Below, piece by piece: positions 9,333-17,717 of a stretch of DNA of 64,000 bases; positions within the stretch are counted from its first letter, which is position 1, and the number at the start of each line of letters is the position of its first letter. The notes below the pieces were generated by a model. It saw only the letters and a program-made list of their open reading frames with translations, did not search any database and was not told the origin of the DNA. Made by a program: the position numbers and the translations under genes. This stretch comes from Alcanivorax sp. DP30 (lineage in GTDB: Bacteria > Pseudomonadota > Gammaproteobacteria > Pseudomonadales > Alcanivoracaceae), in NCBI RefSeq assembly GCF_009882945.1, contig NZ_WTUY01000024.1, forward strand, positions 62,001 to 126,000, given 5' to 3'.

Positions 9333-9357
9333 AAAGCCCGCTTCGGCGGGCTTTTTT
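9333..9357 (+). terminator. Rho-independent terminator
   Basis: Perfect 9-bp stem AAAGCCCGC / GCGGGCTTT closed by a TTCG tetraloop and followed by a run of T. It ends the hydrolase transcript before the ABC exporter gene. Confidence 0.9.
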
Positions 9358-9423
9358 GTGGGCCTCTGTTGCTGGCGGACATTGCTATACTGTGGCCCTA
9401 CTCTTTCCCAGACAGGTCTTTTT

Positions 9424-11214
9424 ATGCGCGGCATGAGCCAGGACATTACGCCGAAACCCATCGACTGGTCCGTACTCAAAACCCTGTTTCCCTACCTGCT
9501 GGAATTTCGCGCCCGCATCGCTCTGGCGGTGGCCTGTCTGGTGCTGGCCAAGCTGGCCAGTGTGGGCTTGCCCTTCATCCTCAAACACATTGTCGATGAC
9601 CTGGATGCGGAGGGCGCCAGCCAGCTGATTACCTTGCCTCTGGGATTGTTGCTGGCCTATGGGGTGGTGCGCTTTTCCAATGTGCTGTTCGGTGAGTTGC
9701 GCGACACCCTGTTCGGCCGCGTGACCGAGCGGGCCATGCGCCGGGTGGGGTTGAAAGTGTTCCGCCACTTGCATGCGCTGGATCTGGATTTTCATCTCAA
9801 CCGGCGCACCGGCGGATTGTCCCGGGATATCGAGCGGGGCACCAACGGCATCAGCTTTCTGTTGCGTTTCATGGTGTTCAACATCCTGCCCACCCTGCTG
9901 GAAATCGGCATGGTGATCGGCCTGTTGCTGTGGAATTACGATGCCTGGTTTGCCGTGATCGTGGCCTTGTCTGTGGCAGCGTATGTGGGCTTTTCCGTGT
10001 ATGCCACGGAATGGCGGCTGGCCTTTATCCGCGAAGCCAATCAGGCAGAGTCCTCCAGCAGCACCCGTGCCATCGACAGTCTGCTCAACTACGAGACGGT
10101 GAAATATTTCACCAACGAAAACTTCGAAGCGGACAATTACGACGAAAACCTGGCGGACTGGGAGCAGGCCCGCCGCAAGAATCGTCTGTCCCTGTTTGCG
10201 CTGAATGGTGGCCAGTCACTGATCATTGCTGCCGCCATGACGGTGGCCATGGTGCTGGCGGCGGTGCAGGTCACAGACAAGGTGATGACCCTGGGTGACT
10301 TCGTATTGATTAACGCGTTCATGATGCAGGTGTTCATGCCGCTGAACTTTCTCGGTTTTGTCTATCGGGAAATGAAAGGGGCAATGACCAATATCGAGAA
10401 CATGTTCGCGATTCTGGATGTGGCGCCGGGTGTGGTGGATCTGCCAGAGGCCGGCGAGCTGAATGTGGGAGACGGCGAGATCGAATTCCGTGACGTACAC
10501 TTTGGCTACGGTGATGGACGTGAAATTATCGGCGGTGTCAGCTTCACTGTGCCCTCCAAACAAAAGGTGGCGATCGTCGGCAGCAGCGGCGCGGGCAAGT
10601 CTACCCTGTTCAAATTGCTGTTCCGGTTTTACGATCCGGCCAGCGGGGATATCGCCATTGACGGGCAATCGATACGTTCAGTAAGTCAGGTGTCCCTGCG
10701 CCGGAATATCGGGGTCGTGCCCCAGGATACCGTGTTGTTCAACACCAGTATTTTCGAAAATGTCCGCTACGGCCGTATTGATGCCAGTGACGAGGAAGTG
10801 CGTGAAGCCATCCGCCTGGCCTATCTGTCAGACTTCGTCGCTTCGTTGCCCAGGGGCGAGGCCACCCTGGTGGGCGAGCGCGGACTGAAGCTGTCCGGCG
10901 GAGAGAAGCAGCGTGTGTCCATTGCCCGGGCGCTGCTCAAGCAGCCTCCGATCATGGTGTTTGATGAGGCTACCTCATCGCTGGACAGCCATTCCGAAAA
11001 AATCATTCTCAGGGCCATTGAGGATATTTCCCACCAGCAAACCACCCTGGTGATTGCCCATCGCCTGTCTACCATCATGAATGCGGATCGCATCATCGTA
11101 CTGGACAAGGGTCGGGTGGCGGAGCAGGGCAGTCACAGTGAATTGCTGGCCAGGAAAGGCTTGTACGCTCACCTCTGGGACGTACAGCAACATGAGTCCG
11201 CGGGAACAGATTGA
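9424..11214 (+). CDS. ATM1-type ABC exporter, fused membrane and ATPase domains
   Basis: A 596-residue half-transporter. The membrane domain (about 20-310) contains six predicted helices and motifs typical of ATM1/HMT1 proteins (NYETVKYFTNE, DFVLINAFMMQVFMPLNFLG). The ATPase domain (about 345-585) has Walker A GSSGAGKST, signature LSGGEKQR, Walker B PPIMVFDEATSSLD and the switch His in IAHRLS. Family members export glutathione-linked sulphur species or metal conjugates and work as homodimers in the inner membrane. ATG 9424 is chosen; a second ATG lies three codons on. The longer frame upstream runs through the preceding terminator. Confidence 0.88.
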   Translation: MRGMSQDITPKPIDWSVLKTLFPYLLEFRARIALAVACLVLAKLASVGLPFILKHIVDDLDAEGASQLITLPLGLLLAYGVVRFSNVLFGELRDTLFGRVTERAMRRVGLKVFRHLHALDLDFHLNRRTGGLSRDIERGTNGISFLLRFMVFNILPTLLEIGMVIGLLLWNYDAWFAVIVALSVAAYVGFSVYATEWRLAFIREANQAESSSSTRAIDSLLNYETVKYFTNENFEADNYDENLADWEQARRKNRLSLFALNGGQSLIIAAAMTVAMVLAAVQVTDKVMTLGDFVLINAFMMQVFMPLNFLGFVYREMKGAMTNIENMFAILDVAPGVVDLPEAGELNVGDGEIEFRDVHFGYGDGREIIGGVSFTVPSKQKVAIVGSSGAGKSTLFKLLFRFYDPASGDIAIDGQSIRSVSQVSLRRNIGVVPQDTVLFNTSIFENVRYGRIDASDEEVREAIRLAYLSDFVASLPRGEATLVGERGLKLSGGEKQRVSIARALLKQPPIMVFDEATSSLDSHSEKIILRAIEDISHQQTTLVIAHRLSTIMNADRIIVLDKGRVAEQGSHSELLARKGLYAHLWDVQQHESAGTD

Positions 11215-11328
11215 CTGAGTTGAGGCATTTCATCGGTTTTTCCCGCTTGTTCCTGCGCGCCGGACTGGCCATCATGAATCACCATTCCATACCAGGCAGG
11301 CCAAGCCTGCCTCTGACCAGGAGCGAAC

Positions 11329-12210
11329 ATGTCTGACCCAATCTACACCCCGCCAAAAGTCTGGAAATGGGATCAGGAAAGCGGTGGCAAGTTTGCCAAC
11401 ATCAATCGCCCCGTCGCCGGCCCCACCCACGACAAGGATCTGCAGGTGGGCAAGCACCCCTTGCAGCTTTACTCCCTGGCGACGCCCAACGGGGTGAAGG
11501 TTACCGTGATGCTGGAAGAGCTGTTGGAGAAAGGCCACAGCGAGGCAGAGTACGATGCCTGGCTGATCAACATCCAGAATGGTGACCAGTTTGGCAGCGG
11601 CTTTGTGGAGGTGAATCCGAACTCCAAGATTCCCGCGTTGATGGATCACAGCGTCACCCCGCCGCGGCGTGTGTTCGAGTCCGGGAACATCCTGTTGTAT
11701 CTGGCCGAAAAGTTTGGCGAGTTCCTGCCGCAGGATCCTGATGCCCGCACTGAAACCCTCAACTGGTTGTTCTGGCAGATGGGCAGTGCCCCCATGCTGG
11801 GTGGTGGTTTTGGGCATTTCTACGCCTATGCACCGGAGAAATATGAGTACCCGATCAATCGCTACACCATGGAGATCAAGCGGCAGCTGGACGTGCTGGA
11901 TCGTCAGTTGGCGGAAAACGAATACATCGCTGGCGGGGAGTACACCATTGCCGACATGGCCATCTGGCCCTGGTACGGTGCCCTGGTAACCAACAAGGTG
12001 TATGAGGCGGCAGAGTTCATCGAGGCGCATACCTATACCCATGTGCTGCGCTGGACCCACCAGATTGCCCAGCGCCCGGCGGTGCAGCGGGGGCGCAAGG
12101 TGAATCGTGCCTGGGGGGAGCCTTCCAGCCAGCTCTGGGAGCGCCATGATGTCAGCGATTTTGAGTTGAAAACCCTGGATAAATTGACCGGTGGTGATGG
12201 CAAGTCTTGA
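11329..12210 (+). CDS. yghU: YghU-type glutathione S-transferase / disulphide reductase
   Basis: A 293-residue protein of the YghU group (Nu-class glutathione transferase). The N-terminal extension (YTPPKVWKWD) leads to the thioredoxin-like domain with LYSLATPNGVKVTVMLEE and the segment NPNSKIPAL, then FESGNILLYLAEK. The C-terminal helical domain carries GGGFGHFYAYAP and YTIADMAIWPW. YghU-type enzymes bind two glutathiones and reduce disulphides. The start follows an AGGAGCG site. It appears to be a single-gene unit, with the small DUF3703 gene 57 bases after it. Confidence 0.85.
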   Translation: MSDPIYTPPKVWKWDQESGGKFANINRPVAGPTHDKDLQVGKHPLQLYSLATPNGVKVTVMLEELLEKGHSEAEYDAWLINIQNGDQFGSGFVEVNPNSKIPALMDHSVTPPRRVFESGNILLYLAEKFGEFLPQDPDARTETLNWLFWQMGSAPMLGGGFGHFYAYAPEKYEYPINRYTMEIKRQLDVLDRQLAENEYIAGGEYTIADMAIWPWYGALVTNKVYEAAEFIEAHTYTHVLRWTHQIAQRPAVQRGRKVNRAWGEPSSQLWERHDVSDFELKTLDKLTGGDGKS

Positions 12211-12267
12211 ACCTGCAATCGTTGCAGGGTGTTGGATGTGCATGATGAAACCCACTGGAGTGAATTC

Positions 12268-12609
12268 ATGCATCTGAAACAGCAACAGGCCTTTGCGGCT
12301 GCCATGGCCGATGCCCGCCAGGCTTACCGGAAACGGCAATGGGATGAGGCATTTACGAGCCTTGAGCGAGCCCATATTCTTGGCCAGCAGCACACTCTGG
12401 CGCATGTGGCCAGCCACTGGTGGATGCTGAAGGTCGGCTGGCGACGGGGCGACTGGCATGAGGTGCGCGGCCAGATTCTGCGGTTGCCCGCCGCCCTGTT
12501 GTTGTCACGGCTCTGGGTACCAGCGGGCAATAGCGGGGGCAGCAATGTGAGCCCGTTCAAGCCCATGCCCTTACCGAAGGATCTGGAGAAGATAATGGCC
12601 GGGCGGTGA
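12268..12609 (+). CDS. DUF3703 family protein
   Basis: A 113-residue protein resembling DUF3703 (PF12487): Ala/Gln-rich helical start, then YRKRQWDEAFTSLERAHILG with QQHTLAHVASHWWML, a histidine-containing helix pattern reminiscent of a tetratricopeptide-like repeat. Family function is unknown; members are frequent near metal or redox genes. ATG 12268 has GGAG upstream, and is preferred to a start 13 codons earlier. Confidence 0.7.
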   Translation: MHLKQQQAFAAAMADARQAYRKRQWDEAFTSLERAHILGQQHTLAHVASHWWMLKVGWRRGDWHEVRGQILRLPAALLLSRLWVPAGNSGGSNVSPFKPMPLPKDLEKIMAGR

Positions 12610-12661
12610 AAGGGACAGACACAGTCGGCAAACTGGCGTTCACAAAGGCAATTGAGTTGTA

Positions 12662-12877
12662 ATGGATTTCAAACAGGAAGATCTCAAAGCGCTGATTGAC
12701 CGGACCATGCCCTTTGGCAAGTATCAGGGGCGGGTGCTGATCGATTTGCCGGAGCCTTATTTGTTGTGGTTTGCCGACAAGGGGTTTCCAAAAGGTGAAT
12801 TGGGGCGGCTCATGGCGCTGGCATTGATGCTGAAAATGGACGGTACCGAAAAGTTGCTGGAGCCGCTGCGCTCCTAA
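12662..12877 (+). CDS. DUF3820 family protein
   Basis: A 71-residue protein of DUF3820 (PF12843). It has the family hallmarks TMPFGKYQGRVLIDLPEPYL and LLWFADKGFPKGELGRLMA. Pseudomonas members were described as quorum-sensing-regulated proteins; the biochemical role is unknown. It lies 5 bases ahead of the DUF4336 gene, suggesting co-transcription. Confidence 0.8.
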   Translation: MDFKQEDLKALIDRTMPFGKYQGRVLIDLPEPYLLWFADKGFPKGELGRLMALALMLKMDGTEKLLEPLRS

Positions 12878-12882
12878 AGGGA

Positions 12883-13572
12883 ATGAATGTCATGGCAAGA
12901 CTGAAACCACTGACTGATAACATCTGGCATGCTGCCATTCCTCATACCTTCATGGGGCTGCATGTTGGCAGCCGGATGACGGTGGTCAAGTTGTCTACCG
13001 GTGGTCTGTTGCTGCACTCACCGATACCGGTGGATGATGCGCTGGCGGCTGAGTTGGCGACGTTGGGCGAAGTGAAGCACATCGTGTGTCCTAACCTGTT
13101 TCACCATGTCTTTGCCGCTGACGTGAAGGCCCGTTACCCGCAGGCCATTCTCCATGGTCCGCAAAAACTGGCAGCAAAACGCAAGGATCTGAGTCTGGAT
13201 GCGGTTTTGACAGAAGTTCCCCACCCTGACTGGGGCAATGATTTCGAGCTGGTCTTTATTGAAGGCTCCATGCTCAACGAAACCGTCTTCTATCACCGTG
13301 CAACCCAGACCCTGATTGCGGCGGACCTGATTGAAAATTTCCATCAGTGTGATCATGGATTTACCCGCTGGTATCTGAAGCTCGGCGGCCTGTGGAAGAA
13401 GCCGGGCTGGCATCCGATCCTGCGTCTGGTCTACCTCAACCGCCGCAAGGCCCGCGCCAGCATCACCCGCATTCTCGACTGGCCAGTGGAAAATCTGAGT
13501 CTGGCCCACGGTGATGTGATCACCGGGCACGCCCGTAACCAGCTTTATCTTGGTCTCCGTTGGCTGCTGTAG
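12883..13572 (+). CDS. DUF4336 family, MBL-like protein
   Basis: A 229-residue DUF4336 (PF14234) protein. It resembles a metallo-beta-lactamase fold without the full metal motif: HSPIPVDD and CPNLFHHVFAADVKARYP occupy the places of the usual HxHxDH region, and AADLIENF and LAHGDVI follow. A hydrolytic activity is therefore uncertain. An ATG at 12892 is a possible alternative start. Its TAG stop codon lies inside a REP-like repeat (13569-13591), which caps the operon. Confidence 0.75.
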   Translation: MNVMARLKPLTDNIWHAAIPHTFMGLHVGSRMTVVKLSTGGLLLHSPIPVDDALAAELATLGEVKHIVCPNLFHHVFAADVKARYPQAILHGPQKLAAKRKDLSLDAVLTEVPHPDWGNDFELVFIEGSMLNETVFYHRATQTLIAADLIENFHQCDHGFTRWYLKLGGLWKKPGWHPILRLVYLNRRKARASITRILDWPVENLSLAHGDVITGHARNQLYLGLRWLL

Positions 13573-13591
13573 GAGCTTGCCTGCAAGCGAT
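13569..13591. repeat. Single REP-like palindromic repeat
   Basis: GTAGGAGCTTGC followed by CTGCAAGCGAT gives the GTAGGAGC head and short palindrome of Pseudomonas-type REP sequences. It starts inside the last codon of the DUF4336 gene. Its sequence differs from the REPIN arms elsewhere in the window, so it is a second REP class. Confidence 0.65.
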
Positions 13592-13690
13592 CCAGATTAC
13601 AGTTGAAGTGGGGCGGAAACGCTAATCGCCCCATTGCCCCAGCCGAGACTCGTCGCCACAATGCCTGTACACCCGAAACCCGGCAGGCCA

Positions 13691-14608
13691 ATGCTTCCCC
13701 TCGTCTATCATCCGGACTACAGCTTTCCGTTCCCCGGAGAGCACCGCTTTCCCATGGAGAAATTCTCGCTGCTGCATCGGCATCTGCGTGTCCAGGGTAT
13801 CGCTAACCGGGACAATGAGTTTCGGCCGGGTCGGGCGAAAGCGTCTCTGCTGGGGCAGGTGCATTGCCCGGACTATGTGGACGCCATCGTCACGGGTACG
13901 CTGGATCAGAAGGCTCAGCGGCGTATGGGCCTGCCGTGGAGCGCCGGACTAATGAAGCGCACTTGCATTGCCCCCATGGGCACGCTGCTGGCAGCGCAGT
14001 TGGCCCTCCGGCATGGCCTGGCGTGTCATCTGGCAGGCGGTACACACCATGCTCATTACGATTTCGGTTCCGGCTTCTGTATTTTTAATGATCTGGCTTT
14101 TGCGGCGAGGCAGTTGCTGGCCAGCGGTGCGGTTGCAAGAATCCTGATCTTCGATTGTGACGTGCATCAGGGTGACGGCACAGCGGCCATGCTGGCGCAA
14201 GAGCCGCGAGCTTTTACCTGCTCGATTCATTGCGAGAAAAATTTTCCAGTGCGCAAAATGGAAAGCGACCTGGACGTGGGTCTGCCTCTGGGCATGACAG
14301 ACCAGGATTATCTGGATACGGTGTTTGAAACCCTGGAGACATTACTGCAACAGGTTCGGCCTGACCTGGTGCTTTATGATGCTGGAGTGGATATCTACCA
14401 ACATGATCCCCTGGGTCGACTGGCGATTTCCCTGCAGGGCATTGCGGACCGGGACCGTGGCGTGATTCAGCGGTGTCGGGATAACGGCATTCCTGTGGCC
14501 ACGGTGATTGGTGGCGGCTACGATGATGACAGGGAGGCGCTGGCCCGCCGTCACGCTCTGGTGATTGAGGAAGCCGCTAGAATTGCAGCTGAGGCGAGTC
14601 ACCAGTAA
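13691..14608 (+). CDS. Histone deacetylase-family amidohydrolase
   Basis: A 305-residue zinc amidohydrolase of the HDAC/acetylpolyamine deacetylase superfamily. The family motifs are in order: LAGGTHHAHYDFGSGFCIFN (His pair), IFDCDVHQGDGTA (zinc ligands Asp and His), LYDAGVDIYQHDPLG (second Asp) and GGGYDDD (catalytic Tyr). All key residues are present, so it should be active; substrate is unknown. Upstream ATG (13661) and TTG codons are in frame, but MLPLVYHPDYS is the usual family start, so 13691 is chosen. Confidence 0.85.
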   Translation: MLPLVYHPDYSFPFPGEHRFPMEKFSLLHRHLRVQGIANRDNEFRPGRAKASLLGQVHCPDYVDAIVTGTLDQKAQRRMGLPWSAGLMKRTCIAPMGTLLAAQLALRHGLACHLAGGTHHAHYDFGSGFCIFNDLAFAARQLLASGAVARILIFDCDVHQGDGTAAMLAQEPRAFTCSIHCEKNFPVRKMESDLDVGLPLGMTDQDYLDTVFETLETLLQQVRPDLVLYDAGVDIYQHDPLGRLAISLQGIADRDRGVIQRCRDNGIPVATVIGGGYDDDREALARRHALVIEEAARIAAEASHQ

Positions 14609-14762
14609 CGACTTTCGAGCTGGGGAGAGCTGCCATGAAGCGCACTTTCCTGCCTTCCCCACTTCGATTTTCGCAACCTGACACTTGTCACTTGCTGGCC
14701 CAGACGTTTGCTCAGGCGCATAAGCCAGCATATTTTACCAACGGCATTACCCAGGAGTCTGC

Positions 14763-15143
14763 ATGTCAAACGCCCTGCTGATCATGGCACACGGCAGCCG
14801 TAGCGAAACGGCCAATGATGAATTCCGCGCGCTGGTGAAAATCGTGGCGGAATCCGCCCATGCCAGTGGCCGGGAGTACGCCGCCGTAATCCCCTGCTTT
14901 CTGGAGTTGGCTCAGCCTTCCCTGATTGAGGCGATCCAGCAGCTTGAGCATCAGCCGGTGAGCACGGTGCAGCTTTACCCCCTGTTCTTTAACCGGGGCA
15001 AGCATGTGGGGCGTGATATCCCGGCACAGATAGAAGAGGCGCGAGCGCGTTTTCCGGATTTGAAGATCGAGCTCCTCGACTATTTTGGCAATGCGCCAGG
15101 TCTGGCCGGACTGGTCCTGTCGCATATTGCGGATCAAAGTTGA
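14763..15143 (+). CDS. cbiX: CbiX-type sirohydrochlorin chelatase
   Basis: A 126-residue small CbiX (CbiX-S). It starts with ALLIMAHGSRSETAN, where His and the Gly-Ser loop are the conserved chelatase site, and has a second conserved stretch YPLFFNRGKHVGRDIP with the His ligand. CbiX inserts cobalt or nickel into sirohydrochlorin; the small form is a homodimer. It is distant from the B12 locus at 54644-64000, and might serve sirohaem or B12 synthesis. A CAGGAG site precedes ATG 14763. Confidence 0.85.
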   Translation: MSNALLIMAHGSRSETANDEFRALVKIVAESAHASGREYAAVIPCFLELAQPSLIEAIQQLEHQPVSTVQLYPLFFNRGKHVGRDIPAQIEEARARFPDLKIELLDYFGNAPGLAGLVLSHIADQS

Positions 15144-15338
15144 TATCTGGAGTCAGAGGGGGGTGTTCATATTTTCACCGCAGGCCATCTTAATGAATGA
15201 GCCCACCCTTTGACATCCCTGGGCCCCTTCGGTCGCGGTGTCTGTCCGGGTATTATATTGGTTTGCCATTGTTCTCTGCCCGATCGCGCTGTTTTCCCGT
15301 TCAGGCAGGTGTTTTGAATCTGCCAGGTTGAATTCGCC

Positions 15339-16550
15339 ATGAAACAACAGATAGTCATCTCCATTTTTCTGGTGCTGGTAGCGCCGATAGCCTGGTCTGC
15401 GGCGCAGATGGCACCTACCGGGGAAAACATTCCTGCAGATCTTTCAGGCGAAATAAAAAGCCGGGGTATTCTCGGTTATGACGATCGCAAGAGCAGTCTT
15501 CAGCTCCCGACGTATCTGGAAAAGTACCGTCGCCGTGTTGGGCAGCTGATCACCTTTCTGCCTGCGGAAAAGGGTAAGATTTCCCGATCGACGTGCACCG
15601 GCTCTCTGATTCAGAAAAACTACATTATTACCGCTGCACATTGTGCGCTTGATGCCAATGGTCAATTGCTGGACAACCAGTTCTTTTATCCGGACATCCA
15701 GGAAGGGCGTGTTTCCTATAACAAGTACCGGGTTGTCAGAGTTTTCTTCCCTTCGGACTATTCTCATAATGCCAACGCGGATACTGGCAGGGATATTGCC
15801 ATCATGGAGTTGGATCGTTCCGATGAAGGGAAGCATGCCGGTGAAGTGGCGGGCTGGTTTGGATTCTGGGGAAAAAACGAGTTTCCCAGTGGCAAGGTGA
15901 CCACCATTGGCTATCCCGGCGACAAGGAGCACGGCCACCAATACTTCCAGGAGAACTGCAACGCCGTAAACAGCAATCCTTATGACCCTGATGATCTCAG
16001 AATAGATTGCGATGTGTTCAGAGGACAGAGCGGCAGCGCGGTTCTGGTGTATTCACCCGATTATGATGCCTACCACGTTCACGGGGTCATACAGAGTGAA
16101 TCAAGAGTCATGAACTTTGGCTCGCGAGTGTCGCCGGAGCGGCAAAATATTTTCAATTATATCGTCAAGGGTGAGTTTGGTTCTTCTGCGTATCAGGCGG
16201 AGAATTTCTCTGAATCCTGGCGAAGCCTTGCCTATGCCAAGCCAGACAAGGTTCACGTTTATGCCAGAAATGAATGCGGCAATGACGACCTTTACATTGC
16301 TTACAATTACAAGAGCGATAGCGGTGAATGGGTGACCGAGGGTTTCAACAAGCTTGAGCCCAAGCACGAGATGGAGATTTTCAATACGGGGAACGGCGTT
16401 TACTACCTGTCGGCAAGAAACCCCAGCGGAAAGATTTTCACCCGTAGCGACATGAAGAAGTACATGCCGTACTACGATACCAGTATTGGCCTGCAAAAAT
16501 ATAATGTGAAAGAGTTTGGTACCTTTACCTATAGCTTTGGCTGTGATTGA
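15339..16550 (+). CDS. Secreted trypsin-like serine protease with C-terminal beta domain
   Basis: A 403-residue exported protease. Signal peptide at 1-20 (ending IAWSA). The S1 triad is visible: His in ITAAHCA, Asp in GRDIAIMEL, Ser in FRGQSGSAV, as in V8-type glutamyl endopeptidases. Cys pairs near His and Ser suit the periplasm or outside. After about residue 300 comes a second domain (VYARNECGNDDLYIAYNY, GEWVTEGFNKLEP) resembling DUF1036, of unknown role. The 190 bases upstream hold no gene; a TTTGACATCC near 15208 could be a -35 box. Confidence 0.8.
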   Translation: MKQQIVISIFLVLVAPIAWSAAQMAPTGENIPADLSGEIKSRGILGYDDRKSSLQLPTYLEKYRRRVGQLITFLPAEKGKISRSTCTGSLIQKNYIITAAHCALDANGQLLDNQFFYPDIQEGRVSYNKYRVVRVFFPSDYSHNANADTGRDIAIMELDRSDEGKHAGEVAGWFGFWGKNEFPSGKVTTIGYPGDKEHGHQYFQENCNAVNSNPYDPDDLRIDCDVFRGQSGSAVLVYSPDYDAYHVHGVIQSESRVMNFGSRVSPERQNIFNYIVKGEFGSSAYQAENFSESWRSLAYAKPDKVHVYARNECGNDDLYIAYNYKSDSGEWVTEGFNKLEPKHEMEIFNTGNGVYYLSARNPSGKIFTRSDMKKYMPYYDTSIGLQKYNVKEFGTFTYSFGCD

Positions 16551-16551
16551 G

Positions 16552-16577
16552 GCTGTTAACACTGAATAGTTAACAGC
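16552..16577. repeat. Inverted repeat after protease gene
   Basis: GCTGTTAAC / GTTAACAGC, a perfect 9-bp inverted repeat with an 8-nt spacer, begins two bases past the protease stop codon. It shares the TTAAC word with the 7-bp-periodic array at 20779. Confidence 0.5.
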
Positions 16578-16595
16578 GAAAGACGAAGCTGAAAA

Positions 16596-16628
16596 AATGC
16601 CCTTGTTTCTTTGGAAGACAAGGGCATT
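16596..16628 (-). terminator. Terminator between convergent protease and speE
   Basis: AATGCCCTTGT / ACAAGGGCATT form an 11-bp stem with an 11-nt loop. On the minus strand the stem is followed by six T, so it suits speE; on the plus strand it can also stop the protease transcript. Confidence 0.8.
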
Positions 16629-16632
16629 CTTG

Positions 16633-16660
16633 TTTGGGCTTTGGGCTTTGGGCTTTGGGC
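16633..16660. repeat. TTTGGGC heptad array, 4 copies
   Basis: Four exact tandem copies of TTTGGGC abut the speE stop codon. Slippage can change the copy number without touching the coding frame. Confidence 0.8.
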
Positions 16661-17521
16661 TTATTTGCCGATTGCCGCCTGCATAAACGGCGGTAGCACC
16701 AGGGCGCCCTTGTGAATGGCAGCGGAGTAATAGCGGGTGTCGAAGCCTTTGCCAGTGGCGTCGGTTTCCCGGAATTCGCTCACGTCGGTGTTCTTGCCGG
16801 CCATGGTGCAGCTCCACCAGCCGCTGGGATACACAGGCTGCGGGAAGGGCAGGGTCTGGGTGCTGGTGAATCCGGCTTCGCGCATGTTGGCGTGCAGATC
16901 CTTGATGATGGTGTCGCTGTGCAGTAGCGGGGATTCTGACTGCTGCACAATGATGCCGCCCTCGGCCAATACACGGTGGCAGTCACGAAAGAAGTCCGCC
17001 TTGAACAGACCTTCTGCCGGGCCCACGGGATCGGTGGAGTCCACAATGATGACGTCCACGCTGCCGTCTTGGCAGTTGCGCATGTACTGCACGCCGTCTT
17101 CGAACAGCAGCTCGGCACGGGGATCGTCATTGGATTCGCACAGCTCCGGGAAATACTTCTCGGAGTAGCGGGTCACCATCTCATCGATGTCGATCTGTGT
17201 GGCTTTTTCCACGCCCGGATGACGCAGTACTTCGCGCAGGGTGCCGCAGTCGCCGCCACCGATGATGACGACACGCTTGGGATTGGCGTGGCTGAACAGC
17301 ACCGGGTGCGACATCATCTCGTGGTAGAGGAAGTTGTCGCGGGTGGTGAGCATGGTGGCGCCATCGATGGTCATCAGGTAACCGAAGCTGTCGGTTTCCC
17401 ACATCTCGATGTGTTGATACTCGGTCTGTACCTCTTCCAGCTTCTGCTTCAGGCGCAGGCCGAAGGCGGTGCCAGCGGTGTCAAAGTGCTCGTAAAACCA
17501 GTTGTCTTGGGTGCTGCTCAT
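16661..17521 (-). CDS. speE: Spermidine synthase
   Basis: A 286-residue polyamine aminopropyltransferase, close to the 288 residues of the E. coli enzyme. It transfers an aminopropyl group from decarboxylated S-adenosylmethionine to putrescine. Seen: substrate loop DNFLYHEMMSHPVLFSH, cofactor loop GGGDCGTLREVLRHP, DIDEMV, and the catalytic segment VDSTDPVGPAEGLF. It is divergent from speA 196 bases away, which places two steps of polyamine synthesis side by side. An AAAGG site precedes ATG 17521. Confidence 0.93.
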   Translation of the reverse strand: MSSTQDNWFYEHFDTAGTAFGLRLKQKLEEVQTEYQHIEMWETDSFGYLMTIDGATMLTTRDNFLYHEMMSHPVLFSHANPKRVVIIGGGDCGTLREVLRHPGVEKATQIDIDEMVTRYSEKYFPELCESNDDPRAELLFEDGVQYMRNCQDGSVDVIIVDSTDPVGPAEGLFKADFFRDCHRVLAEGGIIVQQSESPLLHSDTIIKDLHANMREAGFTSTQTLPFPQPVYPSGWWSCTMAGKNTDVSEFRETDATGKGFDTRYYSAAIHKGALVLPPFMQAAIGK

Positions 17522-17717
17522 GGGCCTTTCCGGTGGGTGGAGGCGTTATTGCCCCCGGGTGGTTAATAGTCGCGATTGTAAGACCTCTGCCCCCCCTGTC
17601 AAAGGTTGAATCCAGCCCCCAAAAAGGGATGCGACGGACGGCAGCAGGCAGGCATAATGGCGGCACTGAGCGTGCCAGTGTGGCGCGTATTGCATGTCAG
17701 CGTTAACAGGACAGGTA

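Noticed and set aside
11272-12459. 395-residue minus-strand open frame
   Set aside because: It covers the YghU-type gene, which has clear motifs on the other strand.
14635-14762. 48-codon ORF between the HDAC-like gene and cbiX
   Set aside because: No ribosome site or similarity supports it; no other feature was seen there.
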